Positions 16,336 to 24,067 of a stretch of DNA of 64,000 nucleotides are shown piece after piece; the stretch's first letter is position 1, and each line of letters starts with the position of its first letter. Source of the DNA: Nocardioides daeguensis (GTDB lineage: Bacteria > Actinomycetota > Actinomycetes > Propionibacteriales > Nocardioidaceae); contig NZ_JAHTKU010000008.1 in the NCBI RefSeq assembly GCF_019192965.1, forward strand, positions 248,001 through 312,000. Reading direction: 5' to 3'. The notes under the pieces are model-generated. The model did no database searches. It was not told the origin of the DNA and was given only the letters and a program-made list of their open reading frames with translations. The position numbers and the translations under genes are program-made.

Positions 16336-17079
16336 ATGACCGCTCCGGCACTCATCGCCCTGGCCCACGGCAGCCGTGACCCGCGCTCGGCCGCCACCGT
16401 TTCCGCGCTCGTCGACGCGACGAAGGCGTTGCGTCCCGACCTGCGCATCGAGAAGGCGTTCCTCGACCTCGCCAAGCCGAACTTCCACACCGTCGTGGAT
16501 CGGCTGGTGAAGGCGGGGTACGACGAGATCGTCGTCGTACCGCTGCTGCTGGTGGAGGCGTTCCACGCCCGGGTCGACGTACCCGAGGCGATCGCCGAGG
16601 CGACCACGCGGCACCCGGGCCTGCAGATCCGGGCGACCGCCGTGCTCGGCCTCGAGGCCCGCTTCCTCGAGGTGCTCGACGAGCGGCTCCGCGACGCACT
16701 CAAGCAGGCCCGGGTGCGCGAGCTCGACGCCCTCGTCCTCGCCGCCGCCGGTACGTCGGACCCGCTGGCCAACCAGGCCGTCGCCCGGCTGGCCCGGCTG
16801 TGGGGCGCGCACCACAAGCTGCCCGTCACCGCCGCCTACGCGACCAGCGCGCCCCCGGCCACCGGTGAGGCCGTGCGTGCCTTCCGCGCCGAGGGCCGCC
16901 GGCACATCGCCGTCGCCTCGCTGTTCCTCGCCCCCGGCAACCTGGTCGACCGGGCCACCGAGCTCGCCCTCGAGGCCGGCGCCGTCGCCGTGTCCGAGCC
17001 GCTCGGCGCCCACCCGGAGATCGCGCGCACCATCCTCGCCCGGTACGCCGTCGGGGCGGTCGAGCTCGTTCCGGTCTGA
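16336..17079 (+). CDS. Sirohydrochlorin chelatase (CbiX/SirB-like)
   Basis: 247 aa with two CbiX-like halves. The first begins LIALAHGSRDPRSA, containing the metal-binding His of the family. The second has AAGTSDPLANQAV and RRHIAVASLFLAPG. It inserts Fe2+ (or Co2+) into sirohydrochlorin; here, in an operon with sulfite reductase, it most likely supplies siroheme. It begins 64 bp after cysH, preceded by GGAGAGGGGG. It is the last gene before the palindromic terminator region. Confidence 0.88.
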   Translation: MTAPALIALAHGSRDPRSAATVSALVDATKALRPDLRIEKAFLDLAKPNFHTVVDRLVKAGYDEIVVVPLLLVEAFHARVDVPEAIAEATTRHPGLQIRATAVLGLEARFLEVLDERLRDALKQARVRELDALVLAAAGTSDPLANQAVARLARLWGAHHKLPVTAAYATSAPPATGEAVRAFRAEGRRHIAVASLFLAPGNLVDRATELALEAGAVAVSEPLGAHPEIARTILARYAVGAVELVPV

Positions 17080-17085
17080 AAATCC

Positions 17086-17153
17086 AGTTTCACCGGCCGG
17101 CCGGTGAAACTCGCGCTTGGACGAGGAAGCTTCCTCGTCCAAGCGCGAGTTTC
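17086..17153. repeat. Two-part palindromic repeat, copy 1; likely bidirectional terminator
   Basis: Module A is a perfect 26-bp palindrome at 17086-17111 (AGTTTCACCGG arms around CCGG). Module B is a perfect 48-bp palindrome at 17106-17153 (arms containing CGCTTGGACGAGGAAG). The modules share GAAACT, so the two hairpins compete. It lies between the convergent chelatase and DUF3037 genes. A near-identical copy in the opposite orientation is at 51702-51758. Confidence 0.85.
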
Positions 17154-17188
17154 GTCGTCCCACTTCTCGTTATGTCAGGGCGACCTGG

Positions 17189-17599
17189 CTAGAGGACCAG
17201 GCACTCGAGCAGGTGCTCGAGGGTCCGGGCCGGGTCGGCGGTGACGCCTCCGTGGACCGGGCCCGGCTGGAGCACGGTGCTCCTCGGCGCCTTGAGGAAG
17301 CCGAAGCGGGTGCTCGCGTCGTCCTTCTGGGCGCGGGAGCCGTACGCCGTCGCGCGCACGCCCACCCCGAAGCCGGCGTGGGCGTCGCCGCGGCACACCC
17401 GCTCGATCGCGTCGAGCGCGGCCTGGACCGCGGCCAGGTCGATCTCGGCGTCGAGTGCCCGGATCCGGGCCGGGTCGACGGCGGAGCGGACGCCGAGGAA
17501 GTCCTCGGCGGGGCAGTGGAGCACCACCCCCACGTTGACGAACTCCTCGCGCTCGACGCGAGGCACGCAGCGCAAGGTGACGTACTGGTAGGGCTTCAC
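17189..17599 (-). CDS. DUF3037 family protein
   Basis: 136 aa. It starts VKPYQYVTLRCVPRVEREEFVNVGV, a typical DUF3037 beginning (YxYxxLRxVPxxxREEFxNVGV). The GTG start overlaps the stop of the HipA-like gene (GTGA). DUF3037 proteins are repeatedly encoded beside HipA-like kinases; their function is unknown. The C-terminus runs to LEHLLECLVL just before the palindromic repeat. Confidence 0.85.
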   Translation of the reverse strand: MKPYQYVTLRCVPRVEREEFVNVGVVLHCPAEDFLGVRSAVDPARIRALDAEIDLAAVQAALDAIERVCRGDAHAGFGVGVRATAYGSRAQKDDASTRFGFLKAPRSTVLQPGPVHGGVTADPARTLEHLLECLVL

Positions 17600-18366
17600 G
17601 ACGCCATCTCCGGCGCCGGCAGCCACGCCCGACCCCCGTCACGGCGCGCGGCGAGGAAGGCGACGTACCGCTCCCGCAGCGCCTCCGGCGTCTCCGCGCC
17701 CGGCACCGGGTCCAACCAGTCGTCACACACGTCGGCCAGCACCTGCGCCAGCGCGTCGTCCGTCAGCCGGGCCGCGAGCTCGGCGTCCTGCGCCGCTGCC
17801 TGCGGGGCGAACCCACGCAGGATGTGCTCGGAGGCGTCATACGGCTGCGCGGCGAAGCGCGCCGGGTCGCCCGGTCCGCCCGACCAGGAGTGGTGGAAGT
17901 ACAGCGAGGCGCCGTGGTCGATCGCCTGGAGGGTGCCGCGCCAGACCAGCAGGTTGGGGTTGCGCCAGCTGCGGTCGACGTTGGCGGTGAAGGCGTCGAG
18001 CCAGAGCACCCGGCCGGCGAGGTCGGCGTCCGGCGCGCTCGTCGGGTCGTACCCGAACGAGCCGGGGAGGAAGTCGATGCCGAGGTTGAGGCCGGCGCTG
18101 GCGTTGATCAGGTCCTGCACCTCCTCGTCGGCCTCGTAGCGCGCGATCTCCGGGTCGAGGTCGAGCACCACCTGGTCCGGCGTCGGGACCTCGAGCAGCC
18201 GGGCCAGGCCTGCCACGACGACCTCCGCGACCAGGACCCGGGTGCCCTGGCCGGCGCCACGGAACTTGCAGACGTACGTGCCGAGGTCCTCGGCCTCCAC
18301 GATCCCGGGCAGGCTGCCGCCCTCGCGCAGCGGAGTGACGTACCGGGTGACCTTGACCTGCTCCAT
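17596..18366 (-). CDS. HipA-like (PI3K/PI4K-fold) kinase domain protein
   Basis: 256 aa, shorter than E. coli HipA (440). A Gly-rich strand with a possible ATP lysine is at TYVCKFRGAGQGTRVLVAEVV. The catalytic loop looks like DAFTANVDRSWRNPNLLVW (D...N), and the metal-binding motif is AIDHGASLYFHH. It lacks the N-terminal HipA_N (Couple_hipA) domain and has no HipB-like HTH partner. It pairs with DUF3037 through a 4-bp overlap. Whether it is a toxin kinase or a housekeeping enzyme cannot be told; the substrate is unknown. Confidence 0.75.
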   Translation of the reverse strand: MEQVKVTRYVTPLREGGSLPGIVEAEDLGTYVCKFRGAGQGTRVLVAEVVVAGLARLLEVPTPDQVVLDLDPEIARYEADEEVQDLINASAGLNLGIDFLPGSFGYDPTSAPDADLAGRVLWLDAFTANVDRSWRNPNLLVWRGTLQAIDHGASLYFHHSWSGGPGDPARFAAQPYDASEHILRGFAPQAAAQDAELAARLTDDALAQVLADVCDDWLDPVPGAETPEALRERYVAFLAARRDGGRAWLPAPEMAS

Positions 18367-18377
18367 CCGTCCGCCGC

Positions 18378-19235
18378 TCACAGCGGCTTCTCGTCGAGCA
18401 GACGTCGCTTCTCGTGCTCGACGTCGAAGTCGGCGCTCGGCCAGCCCAGGTCGAAGGCCTGCAGAGCGTCGTGGAGCAGGGTCCCGATCGCCAGGTTGCG
18501 GTACCACTTCTTGTCGGCCGGGATCACGTGCCAGGGCGCGACCTCGGTGTTGGTGCGGGCGATCGCGATCTCGTAGGCCTCCTGGTACGCCGGCCACAGC
18601 TCGCGCTCGTCGACGTCACCCGGGTTGTACTTCCAGTGCTTGGTGTCGTCATCGAGCCGGGCGAGCAGCCGGTTCTTCTGCTCCTCGGCGCTGATGTGCA
18701 GCATGCACTTGATGATCGTGGTGCCCTCGGCGGCCAGCTCGGCCTCCCACGCGTTGATGGCGGCGTACCTCCGCTCGATCTCCTCCGGCGGCGCCAGGGA
18801 ACGCACCCGGGCGATGAGGACGTCCTCGTAGTGGGAGCGGTCGAACACGCCGATCAGTCCGACCGGCGGCAGCGCCCTGGTGATCCGCCACAGGAAGTCG
18901 TGGGCACGCTCGTCGGGGGTCGGCGCCTTGAACGAGGTGATCCGCACCCCCTGGGGATCGACCAGGCCGACCGTCGATCGCAGCGTGCCGCCCTTGCCTG
19001 AGGTGTCCATCCCCTGCAGGACCAGCAGGAGATTGCGCCGGCCACCCGACTTGCCGTCGGCGAACAGCCGTTCCTGCAGCTCGGCCAGGCCGGGACCGAG
19101 CTCCGCGAGCGCCGCCTCGCCGTCCTTCTTCTCGCCGTCGAATCCGGGCGCGGCGTCAGTCTCGATCGCGCCGAGGTCGATCGGGCCGGGCGCGACGCGC
19201 AGGGTGGAGGTGAGCTCCGAGAGAGGAAAGGCCAT
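18378..19235 (-). CDS. ppk2: Polyphosphate kinase 2 family (polyphosphate:nucleotide phosphotransferase)
   Basis: 285 aa, a single PPK2 domain. Walker A is GMDTSGKGG (75-83) and Walker B is FDRSHYEDVL (131-140). The lid region (DDDTKHWKYNPGDVDERELWPAY) and C-terminal APWHVIPADKKWYRNL are family-typical. The enzyme transfers phosphate between polyphosphate and nucleoside mono- or diphosphates; the subclass cannot be fixed from sequence alone. It lies between a phosphoribosyltransferase gene (1 bp gap) and the HipA-like gene, all on the minus strand. Confidence 0.92.
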   Translation of the reverse strand: MAFPLSELTSTLRVAPGPIDLGAIETDAAPGFDGEKKDGEAALAELGPGLAELQERLFADGKSGGRRNLLLVLQGMDTSGKGGTLRSTVGLVDPQGVRITSFKAPTPDERAHDFLWRITRALPPVGLIGVFDRSHYEDVLIARVRSLAPPEEIERRYAAINAWEAELAAEGTTIIKCMLHISAEEQKNRLLARLDDDTKHWKYNPGDVDERELWPAYQEAYEIAIARTNTEVAPWHVIPADKKWYRNLAIGTLLHDALQAFDLGWPSADFDVEHEKRRLLDEKPL

Positions 19236-19236
19236 G

Positions 19237-19749
19237 TCAGTGCGCCTGTCCGCCGCGACGGTCCACGAGCGGCGGGGTCGAGGACCAGGGGAAGTCGATC
19301 CAGGCGTCCGTGCGCCGCCAGACGTACTCCGGACGGATCACCGTCCACGGCTTCTCGTAGATGACCGCGGTCCGAGCCTCGGCCACGTGGTCGGCGAAGA
19401 AGTCGCGGACCACCTCGAGGGTCTTGCCGGTGTCGGCGACGTCGTCGGCGATGAGCACCTTCATACCGGTGAGGTCGATCGCGGCCGGGGTCGGGGGCAG
19501 CATCATCGGGACGTCGAGACGCTCGTTGACGCCCGTGTAGAACTCGACGTTGACCGCCGACAGGTTCTTCACGTCCAGCGCGTAGCCCAGGCCCATCGCC
19601 AGGCCGAGGCCGCCACGGGCGATCGCCAGCACGATGTCGGGCTCGAAGCCGTCGTCGACCACCTGCTGCGCGAGGTCGCGCACCGCGGTGCCGAAGAGGT
19701 CATAGGTCAGGATCTCGCGCTCGGGTGCCGGCGTCGCGTCAGTCGTCAC
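19237..19749 (-). CDS. Purine-type phosphoribosyltransferase
   Basis: 170 aa. The GTG start overlaps the recX 3' end by 11 bp. The PRPP-binding loop is VLIADDVADTGKTLEVV, and the N-terminal VLAIARGGLGLA corresponds to the PPi loop. It belongs to the COG2236-type hypoxanthine/xanthine phosphoribosyltransferases. The C-terminus (IYEKPWTVIRPEYVWRRTDAWIDFPW) fits that group, where the Trp-Ile-Asp-Phe-Pro-Trp end is common. The likely role is purine base salvage. Confidence 0.85.
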   Translation of the reverse strand: MTTDATPAPEREILTYDLFGTAVRDLAQQVVDDGFEPDIVLAIARGGLGLAMGLGYALDVKNLSAVNVEFYTGVNERLDVPMMLPPTPAAIDLTGMKVLIADDVADTGKTLEVVRDFFADHVAEARTAVIYEKPWTVIRPEYVWRRTDAWIDFPWSSTPPLVDRRGGQAH

Positions 19750-20290
19750 CCGCCCATTCTGCACGGGCGTCCATCGGCTCCGCCGCAGCCCCGAGCTCGC
19801 GCCGGACGACCGCATAGGCGACCCCCGGGGCGTAGCCCTTGCGGGCCAGCATCCCCACCAGCCGCCGCGTGGCGACCGGGGCATCCAGGCCGCGCATGCT
19901 CCGCAGCTTCTTGCGGACCAGCACAGCCGCCGTCTCCTCCTCGTGCCCCGGGTCCACCTCGGCCAGCACGGTCTTCGCCGTCTCGTCGGCCACGCCCTTG
20001 CGGCGCAGCTCGACGGCGAGCGCGGTCCGGGCCAGGCCGCGGCTGCGCTGCCGACCCTCGACCCAGGCGCGGGCGAAGGCCTCGTCGTCGACGAGGCCGA
20101 CCTCCTCGAAGCGATCGAGGAGGCGGGCCGTCACGTCCACCGGGACGTTGCGCCGAGCCAGGCGCTCCTCCAGCTCGTGGCGGCTGCGCGCCTTGATGCT
20201 CAGCTGGTCGAGCAGGATCTTGCGCGCGACCGACTCGGGGTCGGCCTCCTCGGTCCAGCCGTCGTCGTCGGGGGGTTCTTCGTTGCGCAT
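19739..20290 (-). CDS. recX: Regulatory protein RecX
   Basis: 183 aa. The three tandem three-helix RecX repeats are visible: ARKILLDQLSIKARSRHELEERLARRNVP, followed by ARLLDRFEEVGLVDDEAFARAWVEGR and the final VRKKLRSMRG...RRLVGMLARKGYAPGVAYAVVRRE. RecX binds RecA filaments and inhibits recombinase and LexA-coprotease activity. The gene follows recA on the minus strand after a 148-bp spacer that contains a large hairpin. Confidence 0.93.
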   Translation of the reverse strand: MRNEEPPDDDGWTEEADPESVARKILLDQLSIKARSRHELEERLARRNVPVDVTARLLDRFEEVGLVDDEAFARAWVEGRQRSRGLARTALAVELRRKGVADETAKTVLAEVDPGHEEETAAVLVRKKLRSMRGLDAPVATRRLVGMLARKGYAPGVAYAVVRRELGAAAEPMDARAEWAGDD

Positions 20291-20346
20291 CGGTCGCCTC
20301 CCGTCTGGTTGATGTGAGCGGGCCTCACGGCCCGCTGGGGGCCGGA

Positions 20347-20433
20347 GGTTCCGAGGCTCGTCGCTGGCGCTCCTCGCACCTCAACCGCCGGGGAGGCGCT
20401 GGTCGAGGTGCGAGCGGCGCGAGCCTCGGAACC
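20347..20433. repeat. Large palindrome of paired REP-like units between recA and recX
   Basis: Outer arms GGTTCCGAGGCTCG (20347-20360) and its exact complement (20420-20433). Inner arms CTCGCACCTCAACC (20373-20386) and GGTCGAGGTGCGAG (20401-20414) pair with one mismatch. Each half is a unit of the GGTTTCGAGG...CACCTCAACC family, arranged head to head. In the recA-recX transcript it would form a long hairpin 6 bp after the recA stop. Confidence 0.8.
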
Positions 20434-20438
20434 AAGCC

Positions 20439-21488
20439 TCAGAACGAGTCCACGCCGATCGGCTCGTCGGAGAGGTCGCTGTCACCGTCGATGGTCGGGG
20501 TGACGCCGAGCTTCTCGAGGATCTTCTTCTCCAGCTCGTTGGCCAGGTCGGGGTTGTCCTTGAGGAAGCTGCGGGCGTTCTCCTTGCCCTGGCCGAGCTG
20601 GTCTCCCTCGTAGGTGTACCAGGCACCGGCCTTGCGGATCAGGCCCGCCTCGACGCCGACGTCGATCAGGCTGCCCTCGCGGGAGATGCCCTTGCCGTAC
20701 ATGATGTCGAACTCGGCCTGCTTGAACGGCGGGGCGACCTTGTTCTTGACGACCTTGACCCGGGTCCGGTTGCCGACCATGTCGGTGCCGTCCTTGAGGG
20801 TCTCGATGCGGCGGACGTCGAGGCGCACGGAGGAGTAGAACTTCAGCGCGCGACCACCGGTGGTGGTCTCGGGCGAGCCGAACATGACGCCGATCTTCTC
20901 GCGCAGCTGGTTGATGAAGATGGCGGTCGTCTTGGACTGGTTGAGCGCACCGGTCATCTTGCGGAGCGCCTGGCTCATCAGTCGGGCCTGGAGGCCGACG
21001 TGGCTGTCGCCCATCTCGCCCTCGATCTCGGCGCGGGGCACGAGCGCGGCGACGGAGTCGATGACGATCAGGTCGAGCGCACCGGAGCGGATCAGCATGT
21101 CGGCGATCTCGAGGGCCTGCTCACCGGAGTCGGGCTGCGAGACCAGGAGGGCGTCGGTGTCGACGCCGAGGGCCTTGGCGTAGTCCGGGTCGAGCGCGTG
21201 CTCGGCGTCGATGAACGCCACGATGCCGCCGGCGGCCTGCGCGCTGGCGACGGCGTGGAGCGAGACGGTCGTCTTACCGCTGGACTCCGGACCGTAGATC
21301 TCCACCACGCGGCCACGCGGGAGGCCGCCGATGCCGAGCGCCACGTCGAGCGCGATCGACCCGGTCGGGATCACGTCGAGGGGGGCACGCGAGTCGTCGC
21401 CGAGCCGCATCACCGATCCCTTGCCGTACTGCTTCTCGATGTTGAGCAGGGCGGTCTCGAGCGCCTTCTGCCGGTCGTCTCCAGCCAT
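20439..21488 (-). CDS. recA: Recombinase RecA
   Basis: 349 aa, normal length with no intein. Walker A is GPESSGKTT (K72), and the conserved core includes [41 protein letters not shown], loop L2 ([27 protein letters not shown]) and the acidic C-terminus. It promotes strand exchange and LexA self-cleavage. The start is the ATG giving [10 protein letters not shown], preceded by GATCTGAGGACC. Upstream lie a RecA-NDp-type promoter and a LexA box. It is followed by recX. Confidence 0.98.
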   Translation of the reverse strand: MAGDDRQKALETALLNIEKQYGKGSVMRLGDDSRAPLDVIPTGSIALDVALGIGGLPRGRVVEIYGPESSGKTTVSLHAVASAQAAGGIVAFIDAEHALDPDYAKALGVDTDALLVSQPDSGEQALEIADMLIRSGALDLIVIDSVAALVPRAEIEGEMGDSHVGLQARLMSQALRKMTGALNQSKTTAIFINQLREKIGVMFGSPETTTGGRALKFYSSVRLDVRRIETLKDGTDMVGNRTRVKVVKNKVAPPFKQAEFDIMYGKGISREGSLIDVGVEAGLIRKAGAWYTYEGDQLGQGKENARSFLKDNPDLANELEKKILEKLGVTPTIDGDSDLSDEPIGVDSF

Positions 21489-21532
21489 GGTCCTCAGATC
21501 CTTCGTGTCGTGGTGGGCCAGGTACGTCGGCG

Positions 21533-21555
21533 ACGCTAGGGCGAGGTCCCGACAC
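21533..21555 (-). promoter_or_regulatory. RecA-NDp-type (LexA-independent damage) promoter of recA
   Basis: On the minus strand it reads GTGTCGGGA, an 8-bp spacer and TAGCGT. The mycobacterial RecA-NDp consensus is tTGTCRgtg-N8-TAnnnT, so the TGTCGG core, the 8-bp spacing and the -10 all agree. The -10 ends about 45 bp before the recA ATG. In mycobacteria such promoters depend on PafBC. Confidence 0.65.
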
Positions 21556-21660
21556 AACCTGATCAGTCGTGCCGTGGGTGTGGACAACCCGCCCGGACGT
21601 CGTACCTGTGGACAGTCGAGGGACCCGATCGGTCCGGCGACTGCCGTAGCACCAACCTAG

Positions 21661-21676
21661 CCGAACACGTGTTCGA
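21661..21676 (-). promoter_or_regulatory. LexA (SOS) box upstream of recA
   Basis: CCGAACACGTGTTCGA contains GAAC-ACGT-GTTC and matches the actinobacterial SOS box TCGAAC-N4-GTTCGA in 15 of 16 positions. It lies about 175 bp upstream of the recA ATG and just after the stop of the MFS gene. It probably controls a distal recA promoter. Confidence 0.85.
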
Positions 21677-21683
21677 AGTCAGG

Positions 21684-22970
21684 TCACGCGAGCCGGCGTG
21701 TCGCGGGAGCGCGCGACGCCGTCACGGCGCGGGCCGCGCAGCCGAGCACGCCGACGACGAGCAGCAGGCTCCCCAGGGCCAGGGCGGGGTAGCCGGCGAG
21801 ACCGACGACCAGACCCGCGAGCGCGCCGGTAGCGGCCGCGGTCAGTCCCATCACCAGGTCGGACACCCCCTGGACGTCCGTGCGCACGTCGAGCGGCGCG
21901 TGCTCCGCGACCAGCGTGGACGCCGAGACCATCGCCAGCGACCAGCCGACGCCGAGGAGGAACAGCCCGGCCGTGACCTCCCACGACATGCCGCTCGGGG
22001 AGGAGGCGCACAGCACGAGCGCCGCGAGCAGCACGACTCCCCCGGCGGCCAGCACGGGCGGGCGGCCGACGCGGTCGGCGAGCATCCCGACGAGCGGCGA
22101 GAAGGCGAACATGCCGAGCACGTGCACGCTGATGACGATGCCGATCACCTCGAGGCCCGAGCCGCCGTGCTCCATGTGCAGCGGGGTCATCGTCATCACG
22201 CCGATCATCGTGGCGTGGGTGAGCGCCAGCCCGGCGATGGCGTAGCCGAGCACGGGCCGCTCCCGCACGGTGGCCGCGGCCCGGCTCCACGAGGACCCGG
22301 TCCGTCCGGCACCCGTCGACGCGACGCCCCCGGCCGCGGCGTGCTGCGCGGTCAGCAGCGGGTCGGGGCGCAACAGCAGCCCGATGAGGACGGCCGCGGC
22401 GAGCATGCCGACCGCACCGATCGCGAACGGCCCGGTCAGCTCGGGGATGCCGACGGCATCCGCGAACGCACCGGCCGGGCCGGTGAGGTTCGGTCCCGCG
22501 ACGGCGCCGATCGTCGTCGCCCAGACCACCAGGGACAGCGAGCGGCCGCGGTTCTCGTCGGTCGCGAGGTCGGTGGCGGCGTACCGCGCGGCGTTGTTGG
22601 CCGAGGTGGTCGCGCCGAGCATCATCGCGCCGAGCAGGAGCAGAGGCATCGACCCGGCGACGCCGGCGAGCACAGCGGTCAGGGCGCCGGCCGAGCCGAC
22701 GACGTACCCCGTCATCAGTCCGGTGCGACGCCCGCGGCGCGCCATCAGCGGCGCCAGCAGGAACGAGATGACCGCGGCACCGAGGACCTGCGCCGTCTGC
22801 GCCAGTCCGGCCATCGACTCCGACCCCGAGAGGTCGCGCGCGAGCAGCGACGCGGTGGCGATGCCGATGGTGATGCCGACGGCGCCGACCGCCTGGGTGA
22901 GCACGAGGACCCGGACCGTGCGGCGCTGCACCGCGCCGACGACCAGGTCGGGCTCGGCGAGGCGCGTCAC
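21684..22970 (-). CDS. MFS transporter
   Basis: 428 aa with about 12 hydrophobic helices. The MFS A-motif equivalent is APLMARRGRRTGLMTGY between TM2 and TM3, and a second copy, GMLADRVGRPPVLAAGG, follows the central loop. The long cytoplasmic loop is RPDPLLTAQHAAAGGVASTG. The substrate is unknown; it could be a drug-type exporter. The GTG start overlaps the stop of the DUF3046 gene. It sits between DUF3046 and recA, which are adjacent in mycobacteria, so it may be a lineage-specific insertion. Confidence 0.85.
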   Translation of the reverse strand: MTRLAEPDLVVGAVQRRTVRVLVLTQAVGAVGITIGIATASLLARDLSGSESMAGLAQTAQVLGAAVISFLLAPLMARRGRRTGLMTGYVVGSAGALTAVLAGVAGSMPLLLLGAMMLGATTSANNAARYAATDLATDENRGRSLSLVVWATTIGAVAGPNLTGPAGAFADAVGIPELTGPFAIGAVGMLAAAVLIGLLLRPDPLLTAQHAAAGGVASTGAGRTGSSWSRAAATVRERPVLGYAIAGLALTHATMIGVMTMTPLHMEHGGSGLEVIGIVISVHVLGMFAFSPLVGMLADRVGRPPVLAAGGVVLLAALVLCASSPSGMSWEVTAGLFLLGVGWSLAMVSASTLVAEHAPLDVRTDVQGVSDLVMGLTAAATGALAGLVVGLAGYPALALGSLLLVVGVLGCAARAVTASRAPATRRLA

Positions 22971-23161
22971 CGTTCGCTCTCCGGCAGCTCGCGCACCTCC
23001 CAGACCGCGCGCCAGACCTCCTTGGGCGAGACACCGGCAGCGAGCGCCTCGCTCGCGGTGCGGTGGTCGAGTGCCCCGATCACGAAGCTGTCGGCCCACA
23101 CACGGGCGTAGCCCGGACCGAGGTGGCGGTCCATGCGTGCCCAGAACTCGGTGTGCCTCAC
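22967..23161 (-). CDS. DUF3046 family protein
   Basis: 64 aa from GTG (reads VRHTEFWARMDRHLGPGYA). An ATG five codons upstream is possible, but the family normally begins MRHTEFW and the GTG overlaps the previous stop. Its conserved core is SFVIGALDHRTASEALAAGVSPKEVWRAV. The function is unknown, but the gene is a stable neighbour of recA in actinobacteria (Rv2738c beside Rv2737c in M. tuberculosis). Confidence 0.9.
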   Translation of the reverse strand: MRHTEFWARMDRHLGPGYARVWADSFVIGALDHRTASEALAAGVSPKEVWRAVWEVRELPESER

Positions 23162-23706
23162 CCCGCCATGATCCACCGCACGTCCCAGCGGTGGTGCACC
23201 AGGTCGTGCAGGTGGTAGCTGCCGAGGCTCTCCACGGTGAAGACGCTGCCGTTGCTGCGCCGGCCCGGGCGCGCCCAGGCGTCGTCGGGCACCCGGTCGT
23301 AGGCGTCGGCCACGGCCTCGGCCGCCGCCACCAGGTCCGGTACGACGTCAGCGGCGCGCTGCTCGTCGTACCGCTCCGCCACGGCGGTCTCGTCCTGGTC
23401 CCAGTTCGCGAACCGGGGGTCTTCCTCGGCGAGCATCTGCTCGACGCGGCCGAGGAAGACGCGGTGCACGTCGCGGACGTGGCAGGCGTACTCGGTCGGC
23501 GACCAGACCGTCGGCTCCGGCCGCTCGCCGGCACGCGGAGAGGCAAGCGCCGAGACCCAGAAGTCCGTGTTGTCGCGGATGGCGTCGCCGAGGGCGACCC
23601 GGTCGACGGCGGTGGGGTCGAACCCGCAGTCGGGGCACGGGTGGTCGAGCACCCAGGTCCAGTCCTTGGTGTCGGGGGCGATCTCGGCGGTCGTCTCGTC
23701 GGTCAT
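23158..23706 (-). CDS. DinB / mycothiol-dependent metalloenzyme family protein
   Basis: 182 aa. The four-helix DinB fold has likely metal His residues in YACHVRDVHRVF and at LHDLVHHRWDV near the C-terminus. An N-terminal CPDCGFD motif precedes the fold. The start is the ATG with GAGG at a suitable distance (MTDETTAEI); an ATG three codons upstream has no space for a ribosome-binding site. Members are often mycothiol-dependent transferases of unknown substrate. It overlaps the DUF3046 gene by 4 bp. Confidence 0.85.
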   Translation of the reverse strand: MTDETTAEIAPDTKDWTWVLDHPCPDCGFDPTAVDRVALGDAIRDNTDFWVSALASPRAGERPEPTVWSPTEYACHVRDVHRVFLGRVEQMLAEEDPRFANWDQDETAVAERYDEQRAADVVPDLVAAAEAVADAYDRVPDDAWARPGRRSNGSVFTVESLGSYHLHDLVHHRWDVRWIMAG

Positions 23707-23802
23707 GGGGACCATCCTCGGGCGCCGGAACCGCCCACCGCGAGCGGGGATCCGGTCATTCGCCGTCGATCGACTGCCAGCCGTGACGACTCCCCTGCCG
23801 GA

Positions 23803-24054
23803 TCAGGACCCCTCGGCTAGCAGCTCCGCGCGTCGCTGGGTGGCGGGCCGGGTCAGCGCGAGCAGGTTGAACTGCGCGAGGCCGGACATCACGCTCACCT
23901 CGTCGACGTCGAGGAGACGCGACACCGCCACCACTGCCTCATCCACGCTGCGGGCGCGCGTGATCAGCGCGACCACCTGGGTGGCGTGCTCCGCGACGGC
24001 CTGCACGAACCGCAGCCGGTCCAGCTGGGCGCGGTGCTCATCGTCCTGCTCCAT
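23803..24054 (-). CDS. Small helical protein of unknown function
   Basis: 83 aa, with no membrane segment. The helical pattern (RLRFVQAVAEHATQVVALITRARSVDEAVVAVSRLLDVDEVSV) followed by MSGLAQFNLLALTRPATQRRAELL recalls the coiled-coil and DxxLxxLT region of GyrA/ParC (VVELIRSA...ILDMRLQRLT). It could be a derived fragment of that region or a converged helical hairpin. No function is assigned. It lies 13 bp downstream of the DUF389 gene on the same strand. Confidence 0.6.
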   Translation of the reverse strand: MEQDDEHRAQLDRLRFVQAVAEHATQVVALITRARSVDEAVVAVSRLLDVDEVSVMSGLAQFNLLALTRPATQRRAELLAEGS

Positions 24055-24067
24055 GCCCGCACGGTAG

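Noticed and set aside
18378..19235. PPK2 as a partner in a HipA-based toxin system
   Set aside because: PPK2 is widespread as a housekeeping enzyme and is separated from the kinase gene by its own stop and start; no evidence of functional linkage.
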